DNA of 64,000 nucleotides from positions 1,504,471-1,568,470 of the forward strand of contig NZ_BMEM01000001.1 of the NCBI RefSeq assembly GCF_014636495.1, written 5' to 3'. The notes below the pieces were generated by a model. The model worked only from the letters and a program-made list of their open reading frames with translations. It made no database searches and was not told the origin of the DNA. This document shows, piece after piece, positions 1 to 9,439 of the stretch (position 1 is its first letter; the number at the start of each line of letters is the position of its first letter). Source of the stretch: Ornithinimicrobium tianjinense (GTDB taxonomy: Bacteria > Actinomycetota > Actinomycetes > Actinomycetales > Dermatophilaceae). Position numbers and translations under genes: made by a program.

Positions 1-1066
<1,066 letters not shown>

Positions 1067-1069
<3 letters not shown>

Positions 1070-2191
1070 CGAGCGTGCGGAGGGCGCGGATCGCCCGGAC
1101 ACGTCGTCGACCAGCACCACGCCCCACGGGCGGCCGCTCCGGTCCAGCAGACCCACGACCCCGGAGCCGGTGCGGCGCATGACGTCCACGGCCCGGTCCA
1201 GCGGGTCGTCCTCGTCCAGGGTGATGGCCCACCCGGCGGGCAGGCGCACCGTCAGTGAGGCCGCGGTCGCCACCGCCCGGGCCGCCTCGGGCAACGATCG
1301 CAGCGCGCCCGGGTCCACCACCCCCACGGGCCCGCCCGACGGGTCGACCACGACCCAGAGCGGGTGGGCGGCCCAGTCGACGGCCGAGACCGGCTCGTCC
1401 GCACCCACGACACCGACCCGGCGCGCCGCGTCGCCCACCCGGCGCCGCGAGACGTGCAGGCCCTGGCGCCCGGCCCGCACGGCCTGCCCGGCGCCCTGCC
1501 ACAGGAACAGACCGATGACCATCACCCAGAGGACGCGCGTGATGTCGAGCTGCTGCCCCTCCAGCAGCACCGGCCGCAACGCCCACAGGACGATGACCAC
1601 GACGGCTGCCCTGCCCGCCCAGCCGGCCACGAGGGTGCCGAGATGACGGTTGCCGCTGAGCTGCCAGACCAGGGACTCGAGCAGGAAGCCGCCGTCCAGG
1701 GGCAGCCCGGGGATGAGGTTGAACACCGCGACGAAGGCGTTGGCGTAGGTGAAGGCGGCCAGCAGCAGGAAGGGCACCGGGGCGTCCACGTGCCCGAGCA
1801 GCCACCAGCCGAGGAGCGCCAGCAGCCCGTTCGACAACGGCCCCACGACCGCGACCGCGGCGCTGCGGCCCGGCGTGCCCCCGCTGCCGTCGTGGGCGGT
1901 GTGCCCGCCCCAGAAGTCGGCGACGATCCGCGACACCCGGAAGCCCACGCGCTGGGCCACGAGCGCGTGGGCGGCCTCGTGGACCAGCACGGACAGCAGC
2001 AGGAGCACCGCGAAGGCGAGGGCGACGACATACCCCGTCGGACCCAGCCCGGGCAGCGTCCGGGTGACCGTCGGGCCGAAGACCGCCGCGATGAGCACGG
2101 CCACGAGGATCCAGCTGCGGCCCAGGTAGACCGGCACGCCGGACAGGCGGCCGATCCGCCAGCCGTGCTGGCCCGTCGTCGTCTCGCTCAT
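1067..2191 (-). CDS. Site-2-type (M50) intramembrane metalloprotease with C-terminal CBS-like region
   Basis: Membrane zinc protease that would cleave substrates within the bilayer, as Rip-type enzymes do in regulated proteolysis of anti-sigma factors. 374 aa. The zinc motif HEAAH is at residues 71-75 inside a hydrophobic segment, and the third-ligand motif NLIPGLPLDGG is at about 158-168. At least four to six hydrophobic segments occupy residues 25-230. Residues about 245-374 form a soluble tail resembling paired CBS motifs (DPxxxAxxVMxxTGxGVVxLxD pattern), as in the mycobacterial Rip3 type. The ATG start is 6 nt after TAGGTT. The substrate is unknown; it may be specific to the neighbours or unrelated to them. 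Confidence 0.85.
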
Positions 2192-2197
2192 GTGCCC

Positions 2198-2203
2198 AAC
2201 CTA
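2198..2203 (-). promoter_or_regulatory. Candidate -10 (TAGGTT) for leaderless M50 protease gene
   Basis: TAGGTT is 6 nt before the ATG at 2191 and no Shine-Dalgarno is present. It lies back to back with the promoter of the divergent nuclease gene. Confidence 0.5.
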
Positions 2204-2227
2204 ACCGGGTGTGTCGGTGCGGATCCG

Positions 2228-2233
2228 TAGAGT
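2228..2233 (+). promoter_or_regulatory. Candidate -10 (TAGAGT) for leaderless RecB-family nuclease gene
   Basis: TAGAGT is 7 nt before the ATG at 2241. It argues for that ATG over the in-frame GTG codons at 2211 and 2232. Confidence 0.5.
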
Positions 2234-2240
2234 GACGCGC

Positions 2241-3095
2241 ATGCCACCCGCTCTCTCACCGTCCCGGGCGGCCGACTTCATGCAGTGCCCGATGCTCTAC
2301 CGCTTCCGGGTCGTGGACCGGCTCACCGAGGAGCCCAGCCCCGCCGCGGCCCGGGGGACCCTTGTGCACGCCGTCCTCGAGCGGCTCTTCGACCTGCCTG
2401 CGCCGGGGCGCACGCTGGCGGCCGCCTCCGAGCTGGTGCCGGGTCAGTGGCTGCGCATGGTCGAGGAGGAGCCCGAGCTGGCGGCCCTCGTCGACGCCGC
2501 CGAGGGCACCCCCTCCCCCGAGGCCTGGTATGCCGAGGCCGTCACCCTCCTCGAGCGCTGGTTCGCGCTGGAGGACCCGACGAGCCTCGAGCCGGTCGAG
2601 CGCGAGCTCTACGTGGAGGCCGAGACCCGGGGCCTGACCATACGCGGGGTCGTCGACCGGCTGGACGAGGCGCCCGACGGGCGGCTGCGGATCGTCGACT
2701 ACAAGACCGGGCGCGCACCCTCCGAGCTCTACGAGGGGCGCGCGCTCTTCCAGCTCAAGTTCTACGCGCTGGCGCTGTGGCGCACGCGTGGCGTGCTGCC
2801 CAGCCGGCTGCAGCTGGTCTACCTGCGCGACGGGCAGGTCCTGTGGATCGACCCCACCGAGCGCGACCTGCTGGCCACCGAGCGCAAGATCCACGCCCTG
2901 TGGCAGGCCATCGAGCTCGCCGCGACGAGCGGGGACTGGCGTCCCAACCGCGGCCGCGCCTGCAGCTGGTGCTCCTTCCAGGCGCACTGCCCGGCCTGGG
3001 GCGGCACGCCGCCCGAGCTGCCGGAGGACGCCGCGGTGCGGGCGACGGACCCGCGGGCCGCCAGCCGCACCGACCCGGTCGCCGACAGCGACTGA
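2241..3095 (+). CDS. RecB-family PD-(D/E)XK exonuclease with Fe-S cluster ligands
   Basis: Stand-alone nuclease domain of the RecB/Cas4/AddB superfamily, 284 aa, widely present next to trmI in actinobacteria. Nuclease motifs: GVVDRLD at 136-142 (motif II Asp) and IVDYKTG at 151-157 (D-x-K catalytic core), followed by the QLKFYALAL helix with the QxxxY pattern. Cys16 plus Cys241, Cys244 and Cys250 (CSWCSFQAHC) form the four-cysteine iron-sulfur staple known from AddB and Cas4. Residues from about 255 on are a low-complexity tail. It is not attached to a helicase, so its biological substrate is unknown; a DNA-repair role is inferred from the family. Confidence 0.88.
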   Translation: MPPALSPSRAADFMQCPMLYRFRVVDRLTEEPSPAAARGTLVHAVLERLFDLPAPGRTLAAASELVPGQWLRMVEEEPELAALVDAAEGTPSPEAWYAEAVTLLERWFALEDPTSLEPVERELYVEAETRGLTIRGVVDRLDEAPDGRLRIVDYKTGRAPSELYEGRALFQLKFYALALWRTRGVLPSRLQLVYLRDGQVLWIDPTERDLLATERKIHALWQAIELAATSGDWRPNRGRACSWCSFQAHCPAWGGTPPELPEDAAVRATDPRAASRTDPVADSD

Positions 3096-3103
3096 GCGGT
3101 GTC

Positions 3104-3799
3104 TCAGGCCCGGGTGCCAGGTGCTCCCGTCGCCAGCGGCACGAGGTCGTGCGCGCCCAGCCCGGCCAGGGTGTCCACGAGCACGAGGCCCTCGCGCGGG
3201 GCGATCGGCACCAGGTGCGGCACCCCGATCGTGGGGACACCGGCCGCGACGGCGGAGCCGGCGCCCGTGGGTGAGTCCTCGAGCGCGACGCAGTGCGCCG
3301 GGTCGACGCCGAGCCGTGCGGCGGCGGTCAGGTAGGGCTCCGGGTGCGGCTTGCCGTGGGTCACCTCGTCGCCCGTCACGACCGTCGCGAAGGTGCCCGG
3401 TGGCAGACCGGCGACGAGGACGCGGGCGAGCACGGCATACGACATGGTCACGAGGGCGCACGGCACGCCCAGCCCGGCCAGCTCGGTCAGCAGGGCCTGC
3501 GCACCGGGCCGCCACGGCAGCTCCTCGCGCATCCGCAGCTCGACCTCCCCCTGGATACGGTCCACCACCTCCTCGGGCGTCCCCGTCAGCGGGGTCTGCT
3601 CCAGCAGGATCTCGGCGGAGCGCAGCAGCGGGTTGCCGACGAGCTGCAGGCCCTGCGCGTGGCTCCACGTGCCGCCCGCCTGCTCGACCACCGCCCGCTC
3701 GGCGGCCATCCAGTAAGGCTCCGTGTCCACGATCGTGCCGTCCATGTCCCACAGGACCGCGGCGGGCAGAAGAGGTCCGGGGCGCTGGGGTGGCTGCAC
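3104..3799 (-). CDS. HAD-superfamily phosphatase, phosphoglucomutase-like subfamily
   Basis: Small-molecule phosphatase or mutase of the HAD class, 231 aa from the GTG at 3799. Motif I is LWDMDGTIVDTEP (nucleophile and acid/base Asp pair), motif II is near ALVTMS, motif III Lys is in HGKPHPEPY, and motif IV is ALEDSPTGAGSAVAAG. The helical cap between motifs I and II is of the beta-phosphoglucomutase type. A GTG at 3805 is also possible, but only 3799 sits 6 nt after a TAGCAT hexamer. The gene converges on the nuclease gene with an 8-base gap. The substrate cannot be read from sequence. Confidence 0.85.
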   Translation of the reverse strand: MQPPQRPGPLLPAAVLWDMDGTIVDTEPYWMAAERAVVEQAGGTWSHAQGLQLVGNPLLRSAEILLEQTPLTGTPEEVVDRIQGEVELRMREELPWRPGAQALLTELAGLGVPCALVTMSYAVLARVLVAGLPPGTFATVVTGDEVTHGKPHPEPYLTAAARLGVDPAHCVALEDSPTGAGSAVAAGVPTIGVPHLVPIAPREGLVLVDTLAGLGAHDLVPLATGAPGTRA

Positions 3800-3805
3800 G
3801 CCCAC

Positions 3806-3811
3806 ATGCTA
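3806..3811 (-). promoter_or_regulatory. Candidate -10 (TAGCAT) for leaderless HAD phosphatase gene
   Basis: TAGCAT is 6 nt before the GTG at 3799 and supports that start. Confidence 0.4.
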
Positions 3812-3879
3812 GGTGGCGACGTAGGGTGATCCGGAGGGGCCGGGTACCGGCCGCCGACGCACGTCATCAGGAGGGCCTC

Positions 3880-4737
3880 ATGCTGGAGTTCGCCGACGTC
3901 AGCCCGCTGCGCGACCCGGTGGTCATCGCCGCCTTCGAGGGCTGGAACGACGCCGGCGAGTCCGCGTCCGCCGTGCTCGAGCACCTGCGCCAGGTCTGGT
4001 CGGCCGAGCTCGTGGCCTCCCTCGACCCGGAGGACTACTACGACCTTCAGGTCAACCGCCCCTCGGTAGTCACCGTCGGCGGCGAGCGGACCGTGCGCTG
4101 GCCCTCGACCCGACTCTACGTCGCGCGCAACGCGCCCCTCGGCCGGGACGTCGTCCTCGTGCACGGGATCGAGCCGTCGGTGCGCTGGCGGGCGTTCTGC
4201 ACCGAGCTGCTCGACTTCTGCCAGGACCAGGGGGCCACCCTCCTGGTGACCTTGGGCGGGCTGCTCGCGGACGTGCCGCACACCAGGCCCATCCCGGTGA
4301 GCGTCACCAGCGAGGACCGTGACCTGCTGGAGCAGGGCATCGCGGAGCGGAGCACCTACGAGGGCCCGACCGGCATCGTCGGCGTGCTCGGCGACCTGGC
4401 CCACCGCCGCGACCTGCCCACGCTGTCGGCCTGGGCGGCTGTGCCGCACTACGCCGGCGGGCCGCCCTCCCCCAAGGCCTCGCTCGCGCTGCTCGGTGCG
4501 CTCGAGGAGCTGCTCGGCTGCGTCATCGACGACGCCGAGATGGCCGAGGCGTCCCGGGCGTGGGAGCGAGGCGTGGACGAGCTGGCCGCCTCCGACGAGG
4601 AGGTGGCGGAGTACGTCGCCTCGCTCGAGGACGCCCAGGACACGGCGGACCTGCCCGAGGCCACCGGTGACGCCATCGCGCGCGAGTTCGAGCGCTACCT
4701 GCGCAAGCGCGGCGAGGACGGCTCGCCCCGGGGCTGA
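3880..4737 (+). CDS. PAC2-family protein (proteasome assembly chaperone-like)
   Basis: 285 aa, matching the actinobacterial PAC2 family that is related to eukaryotic proteasome-assembly chaperones. It begins MLEFADVSPLRDPVVIAAFEGWNDAGE, the usual signature, and has the central VLVHGIEPSVRW and VTLGGLLADVPHTRP segments and YAGGPPSPKASLALL. The C-terminus is acidic with a coiled-coil-like helix. The ATG at 3880 has an AGGAGG-type ribosome site at about 3868-3873; a longer upstream reading frame lacks any family similarity. Its role in bacteria is not established. It converges on mshC with a 7-base gap. Confidence 0.9.
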   Translation: MLEFADVSPLRDPVVIAAFEGWNDAGESASAVLEHLRQVWSAELVASLDPEDYYDLQVNRPSVVTVGGERTVRWPSTRLYVARNAPLGRDVVLVHGIEPSVRWRAFCTELLDFCQDQGATLLVTLGGLLADVPHTRPIPVSVTSEDRDLLEQGIAERSTYEGPTGIVGVLGDLAHRRDLPTLSAWAAVPHYAGGPPSPKASLALLGALEELLGCVIDDAEMAEASRAWERGVDELAASDEEVAEYVASLEDAQDTADLPEATGDAIAREFERYLRKRGEDGSPRG

Positions 4738-4744
4738 GTCGCGC

Positions 4745-6022
4745 TCAGCCGAGCAGGTCCAGCCCGAGCAGGGCGTCGACGGCCTCGGGCACCAGGGTGG
4801 ACACGGCCGTCGCACGGCCCGCGTTGACCTGCTCGGCCCAGGCGTCCACCGCGAGCAGGGCCGCAGCGGTGTCGAGGTCGTCGGCGAGCCGCCCGCGCAG
4901 CGTGGTCACGGTCTGCTCGTCGAGGTCGGTCGGCGCGGTCCCCTCGGCGGCGAGCGCGGCTGCCGCGCGCCAGGTGCTCCAGCGCGGCCCTGCCACGGCT
5001 AGGTCGCTGTCGTCCCACTCCCAGGGCGTCCGGTAGTGGTGCGCGAGCAGCGCGAGGCGGATGACCATCGGGTCCACACCCTCGGTGCGCAGCCGGGAGA
5101 CGAGCACGAGGTTGCCCTTCGACTTGCTCATCTTCTCGCCGTCGAGACCCACCATCGCCTGGTGCACGTACGCCCTGGCGAAGGACGTGCCCTCGAGCGC
5201 GGTGGCCTGGACCGCGCTCATCTCGTGGTGGGGGAAGATCAGGTCGGTCCCGCCGCCCTGCACGTCGAACGGGGCGCCCAGGTAGGTGAGCGCGATCGTG
5301 GAGCACTCGATGTGCCACCCCGGCCGCCCGCGCCCGAGGGTGGCACCGTCCCAGGACGGCTCGCCCTCACGGGCCGCCCGCCACATGAGGGGGTCGAGCT
5401 CGTCGCGCTTCCCCGCGCGACCGGGGTCCCCGCCGCGTTCGGCGAAGACCTCGAGCATCTCCTCACGCGTCCAGCCCGAGACCGCGCCGAAGGTGCGCTG
5501 CTGCGCCAGGTCGAGGTAGACGTCGGACGCGCCGTCCTCCAGCGCCCCCTCGTCGGCCCCGACGGGGATCCGGTATGCCGCGCCGCTCGCCAGCAGCCGT
5601 CGGATGGCGTCGACGTCGGCAGGGATGCCCTCCACCGCCCCGACGTAGTGCGTGGGCGCGAGGATGCGCAGCGCCTCCATGTCGGTGCGGAAGAGGTCGA
5701 TCTCCCGTGCGGCGAGGTCCTCCCAGTGCACACCGTCACGGTCGGCGCGCTCGAGCAGCGGCTCGTCGACGTCGGTGACGTTCTGGACGTAGTCGACCTG
5801 CAGGCCGGCGTCCAGCCACACGCGCTGGACCAGGTCGAAGGTCAGGTAGGTCGCCGCGTGCCCGAGGTGGGTCGCGTCGTAGGGGGTGATGCCACATACG
5901 TAGAGGCGCGCCGTCCCCTCGGGCTGCAGCGTGACCGGCCCGCCGGTGGAGCTGTCGTGGACGGTGAGCGGTCCTCCTTCGCCGGGCAGCGCGGGCACGG
6001 GCGGGGAGGTCCAGGACTTCAC
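4745..6022 (-). CDS. mshC: Mycothiol ligase MshC (Cys:GlcN-Ins ligase)
   Basis: ATP-dependent ligase joining cysteine to 1-D-myo-inosityl-2-amino-2-deoxy-glucopyranoside, the penultimate step of mycothiol synthesis. 425 aa, standard length. Class I synthetase signatures: HLGH at 53-56 within [14 protein letters not shown], and KMSKS at 297-301. Zinc ligands are Cys43, the Cys of WHIECS near 240 and the His of FPHHE near 265. The sequence is MshC rather than cysteinyl-tRNA synthetase because it starts MKSW..PxLPG and lacks the long tRNA-binding C-terminus. The GTG start is 6 nt after TAGGCT. A 3 x 37-bp repeat lies just upstream. Confidence 0.95.
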   Translation of the reverse strand: MKSWTSPPVPALPGEGGPLTVHDSSTGGPVTLQPEGTARLYVCGITPYDATHLGHAATYLTFDLVQRVWLDAGLQVDYVQNVTDVDEPLLERADRDGVHWEDLAAREIDLFRTDMEALRILAPTHYVGAVEGIPADVDAIRRLLASGAAYRIPVGADEGALEDGASDVYLDLAQQRTFGAVSGWTREEMLEVFAERGGDPGRAGKRDELDPLMWRAAREGEPSWDGATLGRGRPGWHIECSTIALTYLGAPFDVQGGGTDLIFPHHEMSAVQATALEGTSFARAYVHQAMVGLDGEKMSKSKGNLVLVSRLRTEGVDPMVIRLALLAHHYRTPWEWDDSDLAVAGPRWSTWRAAAALAAEGTAPTDLDEQTVTTLRGRLADDLDTAAALLAVDAWAEQVNAGRATAVSTLVPEAVDALLGLDLLG

Positions 6023-6028
6023 GGGGCG

Positions 6029-6034
6029 AGCCTA
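6029..6034 (-). promoter_or_regulatory. Candidate -10 (TAGGCT) for leaderless mshC
   Basis: TAGGCT is 6 nt before the mshC GTG. The repeat block 6072-6182 begins 38 bp further upstream and therefore separates mshC from the trio operon. Confidence 0.5.
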
Positions 6035-6071
6035 ACCCGCTGCCGGCGACGCCCCGAAGTCAGCCCACGCT

Positions 6072-6182
6072 CGGCAGGAACGCCTGTCCGGTCGAGGAGG
6101 GTGCGGGCCGGCAGGAACGCCTGTCCGGTCGAGGAGGGTGAAGGCCGGCAGGAACGCCTGTCCGGTCGAGGAGGGTGCTGGT
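6072..6182 (+). repeat. Three tandem 37-bp repeats with the GGCAGGAACGCCTGTCCGGT core
   Basis: Units begin at 6072, 6109 and 6146 and are nearly identical; each holds the 20-nt core followed by CGAGGAGGGTG. They fill the gap between mshC and the SCO1664-like gene. The same core recurs in the large array at 49691-50350. CAGG and CCTG inside the core can pair as a small hairpin. No open reading frame in the block looks real. Confidence 0.9.
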
Positions 6183-6196
6183 GGGTGCGGGCGCGA

Positions 6197-7018
6197 TCAC
6201 CACAGCGGCCAGGGCAGCGGGTAGCGGTCGCCGGGCGGCAGCGGCAGGCGCGGGTCGGCGACGAGGCGCTCGAGCCTGAGCCGGAGCGCCGAGGTCTCGC
6301 TGGGCGACAGCAGCTCCTCCATCCCGGAGGACCCGTCAGCCAGGGCGGCCAGCACGCGCTGCACCCGCGCGGTCTCGGTCTCTCCGAGATCCTCACCCGC
6401 CCAGCCCCACAGCACGGTCCGCAGCTTGGGGTGGACGTTGAGGCACAGCCCGTGGTCGAAGCCCCACAACCGGTCCCCCTCGACACCGACGTGCGCGGCC
6501 TTGCGGTCCGCGTTGTCGAGCACGGCGTCGAGGACGGCCAGCGAGCGGAGCCGGGCATCGTCGGCGTGGACGACGACCAGCGGTCGGCCGTCCTCGTCCG
6601 TGGCCTCGACGACCGGCAACCAGCCGCCGTCCTCGACCTCCTCCGGCCGCACGACGTCGACGAGCCCGCCGGCGGGGCGGTGCCCTTCGTGGACGTCCAC
6701 CCAGAGCTGCACGGACCCGGGGCCGAGCGGCCCGTCGCGCAGGACCGTCGGCGGCACGAGGCCCCAGCCGCCGATCTCGCTGATCAGGTAGGCGGCCACC
6801 TCGCGGGCAGCGAGCGTGCGGGGCGGGAAGTCGGCCAGCGGTCGCTCCCCCTGGACCGGCTTGTAGACCGCCCGACGGCCCGTCGGCGTGCCGTCCGGCT
6901 CGAGCAGGTCGACGAGCACCGTGACGTTGGACGCCTCCCGCAGCACCCCGACCGGCTGGATCGCGCTGCGCCGCAGCAGTTCCAGCCCGTCGGCGGTCCT
7001 CACCGGGTCGTCAGGCAC
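6197..7018 (-). CDS. SCO1664-family protein (distant PI3/4-kinase-like fold)
   Basis: 273 aa, one of a trio of uncharacterised proteins conserved across actinobacteria (TIGR03843 type). Residues about 45-75 contain RRAVYKPVQGERPL with the likely ATP-binding Lys. LDAVLDNADRKAAHVG with the following LWGFDHGLCLN resembles the catalytic (DxxxxN) and metal-binding (D) loops of phosphatidylinositol-kinase-like and HipA-like enzymes. The kinase activity is inferred, not shown. GTG start, 12 bases after the DUF3090 stop, so it is probably translated from the same mRNA. The C-terminus runs into the 37-bp repeats. Confidence 0.85.
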   Translation of the reverse strand: MPDDPVRTADGLELLRRSAIQPVGVLREASNVTVLVDLLEPDGTPTGRRAVYKPVQGERPLADFPPRTLAAREVAAYLISEIGGWGLVPPTVLRDGPLGPGSVQLWVDVHEGHRPAGGLVDVVRPEEVEDGGWLPVVEATDEDGRPLVVVHADDARLRSLAVLDAVLDNADRKAAHVGVEGDRLWGFDHGLCLNVHPKLRTVLWGWAGEDLGETETARVQRVLAALADGSSGMEELLSPSETSALRLRLERLVADPRLPLPPGDRYPLPWPLW

Positions 7019-7030
7019 CAGCGGGGGCCC

Positions 7031-7588
7031 TCAGCGCCGGTAGCCGTTGGCCCGGGGGCAGATGTGACCGGTGGGGTCCAGCGGCTGCCCGCAGAACGGG
7101 CAGGACGGACGTCCGCCCTCCAGCGAGGACGTGCACCGCTGCGCGAACGCCCTGGCCCGGGCCGGCTCCAGCACGATCGACACGGCCCGGGGCGGCCGAC
7201 CCGTCCACGGGTAGTCGTCCGTCGGGTCGAGCTCCAGGAGATCCTCCACGTCAGGCCGGTCGAAGGCCTCGACGACGACGCGCCCCCGGGCGGCCTCCCA
7301 GGCCACCGACAGCCGCTGAACGCGGAAGTCGTCCTCGAACGGGGCGTCCAGGGGCGCGGTGTCGACATACCTGGCCGCAGCCTCGACGGACCCCTCGATC
7401 GCCGCCACCTCGTCGACCAGCTCGACGAGCGAGAGGCCGAGCAGCCGCACCTGCTCCTTCTCGAGCGAGATCGTCGTCCGCCGTCGCCCGTCGCTGACCT
7501 GCAGGAAGAAGGTCCGCTGGCCGGGCGGCCCCACGCTACCGGCGACACAACGCTCCGGCGGGTCGTAGACGGTCACCTCGTCAGCCAT
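7031..7588 (-). CDS. DUF3090 protein with C-terminal zinc ribbon
   Basis: 185 aa, second member of the actinobacterial trio (TIGR03847 type); function unknown. The N-terminal half is a beta-rich domain starting MADEVTVYDPPERCVAGSVG, with RTTISLEKEQVRLL. The C-terminus has CPFCGQPLDPTGHICPR, a C-x2-C...C ribbon with a possible His ligand. A longer start (GTG at 7627) runs into the phosphatase gene; I chose the ATG at 7588, which is 7 nt after TAGGCT and matches the family's MxxEV start. The kinase-like gene follows after 12 bases. Confidence 0.9.
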   Translation of the reverse strand: MADEVTVYDPPERCVAGSVGPPGQRTFFLQVSDGRRRTTISLEKEQVRLLGLSLVELVDEVAAIEGSVEAAARYVDTAPLDAPFEDDFRVQRLSVAWEAARGRVVVEAFDRPDVEDLLELDPTDDYPWTGRPPRAVSIVLEPARARAFAQRCTSSLEGGRPSCPFCGQPLDPTGHICPRANGYRR

Positions 7589-7595
7589 GCGGCAC

Positions 7596-7601
7596 AGCCT
7601 A
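7596..7601 (-). promoter_or_regulatory. Candidate -10 (TAGGCT) inside the trio operon
   Basis: TAGGCT is 7 nt before the DUF3090 ATG. Its TAG is the stop codon of the phosphatase gene, so DUF3090 and the kinase-like gene could also be transcribed separately. Confidence 0.4.
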
Positions 7602-8342
7602 CGTCCGGAACCCCGTGGTCCCGGCACCCCCGCCGACCTCGGCGTCGCCGGAGCGCTCCGCGGCCGTCCGCAGCCGCTCGCGCAGCGCCCCCAGGTCGAC
7701 AGGGTCGCTGCCGACGTCGTTCGTGCGCAGCACGAACGGCCGGGACGGCGTGCGGTGCACGATGCTCACCGAGGCCGGATCCACCACGACCCGCTGGAAC
7801 TCGTCGAGGGGCATCGCCAGGGCGTCTGCCAGCACCGCCTTGAGGACGTCGCCGTGGCTCACCGCGACCCAGACCGCGGCGGGGCCGTGCTCGGCCTCCA
7901 CCCGCTCGTCCCACTCCCGCACGGCGGCGACGGCGCGCGCCTGCATCTGCGCCAAGCCCTCGTGCTCGAAGTCGGGGTGCGAAGGGAAGGTGACCGTCGA
8001 CGGGCGGTCCTGCACCTCGCGCCACAGCGGCTCCTCGGCGAGCTCGGAGAGCGGGCGACCGGTCCACGCGCCGTAGCGCGCCTCGCCGAGCCGCTCCTCG
8101 ATGACCAGGACGGGCCGGTCCTGCTCGGGTATGCCGTGCAGCACCCCGTCCGCGGTCTCCCGGCAGCGCTGCAGCGGGCTGGACACCACCGCGACGACCC
8201 CGGTGGAGGCGAGCCGGGACCCGAGACGCCGCGCCTGGGCGGCGCCCTCGGCGTCGAGCGCCACCCCAGGCAGCCAGCCCGCCAGGGTGCCCGTGGCGTT
8301 GGCGCTCGTCCGGCCGTGCCGGACCAGCAGGCAGATGGCCAT
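7599..8342 (-). CDS. Histidine-phosphatase-superfamily protein, MSMEG_4193 type
   Basis: 247 aa, third member of the actinobacterial trio (TIGR03848 type, called a putative phosphomutase). Phosphatase signatures: LLVRHGRTSAN with the catalytic His at about residue 9, SSPLQRCRETA, EERLGEARYGAWTG, and the second His in VSHGDVLKAVLADAL. The C-terminal part from about 225 is a low-complexity Gly/Ala tail. Its ATG overlaps the stop of the preceding F420 oxidoreductase gene by one base (TGATG), so the two are translationally coupled. Its in-cell substrate is unknown. Confidence 0.9.
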   Translation of the reverse strand: MAICLLVRHGRTSANATGTLAGWLPGVALDAEGAAQARRLGSRLASTGVVAVVSSPLQRCRETADGVLHGIPEQDRPVLVIEERLGEARYGAWTGRPLSELAEEPLWREVQDRPSTVTFPSHPDFEHEGLAQMQARAVAAVREWDERVEAEHGPAAVWVAVSHGDVLKAVLADALAMPLDEFQRVVVDPASVSIVHRTPSRPFVLRTNDVGSDPVDLGALRERLRTAAERSGDAEVGGGAGTTGFRT

Positions 8343-9436
8343 CAGCCTCGGGCGTCGGCCGGCTGGGGGTGTGCGTCGGGAGTCGGCGCCGGCGGCTCCG
8401 CCTCCAGGCGCGCGTGCGCCTCGACGGCGATCTCGAGCGACTCGGTGCGCTCGGCGAGGTCCTTGCCGAACGGGCTGACGGTCAGCGTGGTGATGCCGGC
8501 GTCGCGGTAACGACGCATCCGCTCGGTGATGCGGTCGACGTCGCCCAGCAGCGAGGTGTCGTCGATGAACTGCGGAGGCAGCGCCGCGGCGGCCTCGGCC
8601 CACTTCTTCTCCAGGTAGAGGTCCTGGACGCGGGCCGCCTCCTTCTCGTAGCCCATGCGGCAGGCGAGCTGGTTGTAGAAGTTCTTGTCCCGGCTGCCCA
8701 TCCCCCCGACGTAGAGCGCCGGGTAGGGGCTGACCGTGCGGGCGCAGCGCTCGAGGTCGTCGCCGGTGGCGAGGGCGACCGTCGCGCTCGTGTCGAAGTG
8801 CGCCGGGGCGCCGGTCCGCCGCGCCAGGCCCGCCTCGATCTGCGCGCGCTGCTCCGGGTAGTACTCCGGCGCGACGAAGACGCCCAGCCAGCCGTCGGCG
8901 ATCGCGCCCGCGAGCTCGAGGTTCTTGGGCCCGACCGCAGCGAGGTAGAGGGGGATCCGGCGGCGGTGGGTGTGCGTCAGCCGGAGCGCCTTGCCCGGGC
9001 CGTCGGGCAGGGGGAGGGTGAAGTGCTCGCCCTCGTAGGCGACCGGCTGGTGCGACAGGGCCAGGCGCACGATGTCGGCATACTCGCGGGTCCGGGCCAG
9101 CGGCCTGCCGAAGCGCACCCCGTGCCACCCCTCGGAGACCTGCGGCCCGCTGACGCCCAGACCGAGGCGGAAGCGACCCCCGGTGAGGCTGTCCAGGCTC
9201 GCCGCCGCCATCGCCGTGGCCGCGGGCGTCCGCGCCGGGATCTGCATGACGCCCGCGCCGAGGCCGATGCGCTCGGTGCGGGCTCCGAGCCACGCCAGCA
9301 CACTGACGACGTCAGGTCCGTAGGCCTCGGCGGCCCACACCACGTCGACGCCGAGCTGGTCGGCGCGCTGCACGAGCGCGACGTGCTCGTCGTCGTGACC
9401 CTGTCCGAAGAACCCGCAGGAAAGTCCGAGCTTCAC
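8342..9436 (-). CDS. LLM-class F420-dependent oxidoreductase
   Basis: 364-aa TIM-barrel oxidoreductase of the luciferase-like superfamily that uses coenzyme F420 (or FMN). Features: MKLGLSCGFF strand 1, QRADQLGVDVVWAAEAYGPD, GLGAGVMQIPARTPAATAMAAASLDSL, the F420-binding GRFRLGLGVSGPQVSEGWHG loop, and YLAAVGPKNLELAG. It is of the group found next to the trio in other actinobacteria. GTG start. It overlaps the phosphatase gene by one base and follows the acidic protein gene by 3 bases. Substrate unknown. Confidence 0.88.
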   Translation of the reverse strand: MKLGLSCGFFGQGHDDEHVALVQRADQLGVDVVWAAEAYGPDVVSVLAWLGARTERIGLGAGVMQIPARTPAATAMAAASLDSLTGGRFRLGLGVSGPQVSEGWHGVRFGRPLARTREYADIVRLALSHQPVAYEGEHFTLPLPDGPGKALRLTHTHRRRIPLYLAAVGPKNLELAGAIADGWLGVFVAPEYYPEQRAQIEAGLARRTGAPAHFDTSATVALATGDDLERCARTVSPYPALYVGGMGSRDKNFYNQLACRMGYEKEAARVQDLYLEKKWAEAAAALPPQFIDDTSLLGDVDRITERMRRYRDAGITTLTVSPFGKDLAERTESLEIAVEAHARLEAEPPAPTPDAHPQPADARG

Positions 9437-9439
9437 GCC

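Noticed and set aside
5036-7843. A 935-residue plus-strand open frame across mshC and the trio
   Set aside because: It is the antisense of three genes with strong family signatures; its own translation has no domain and an abnormal residue composition.
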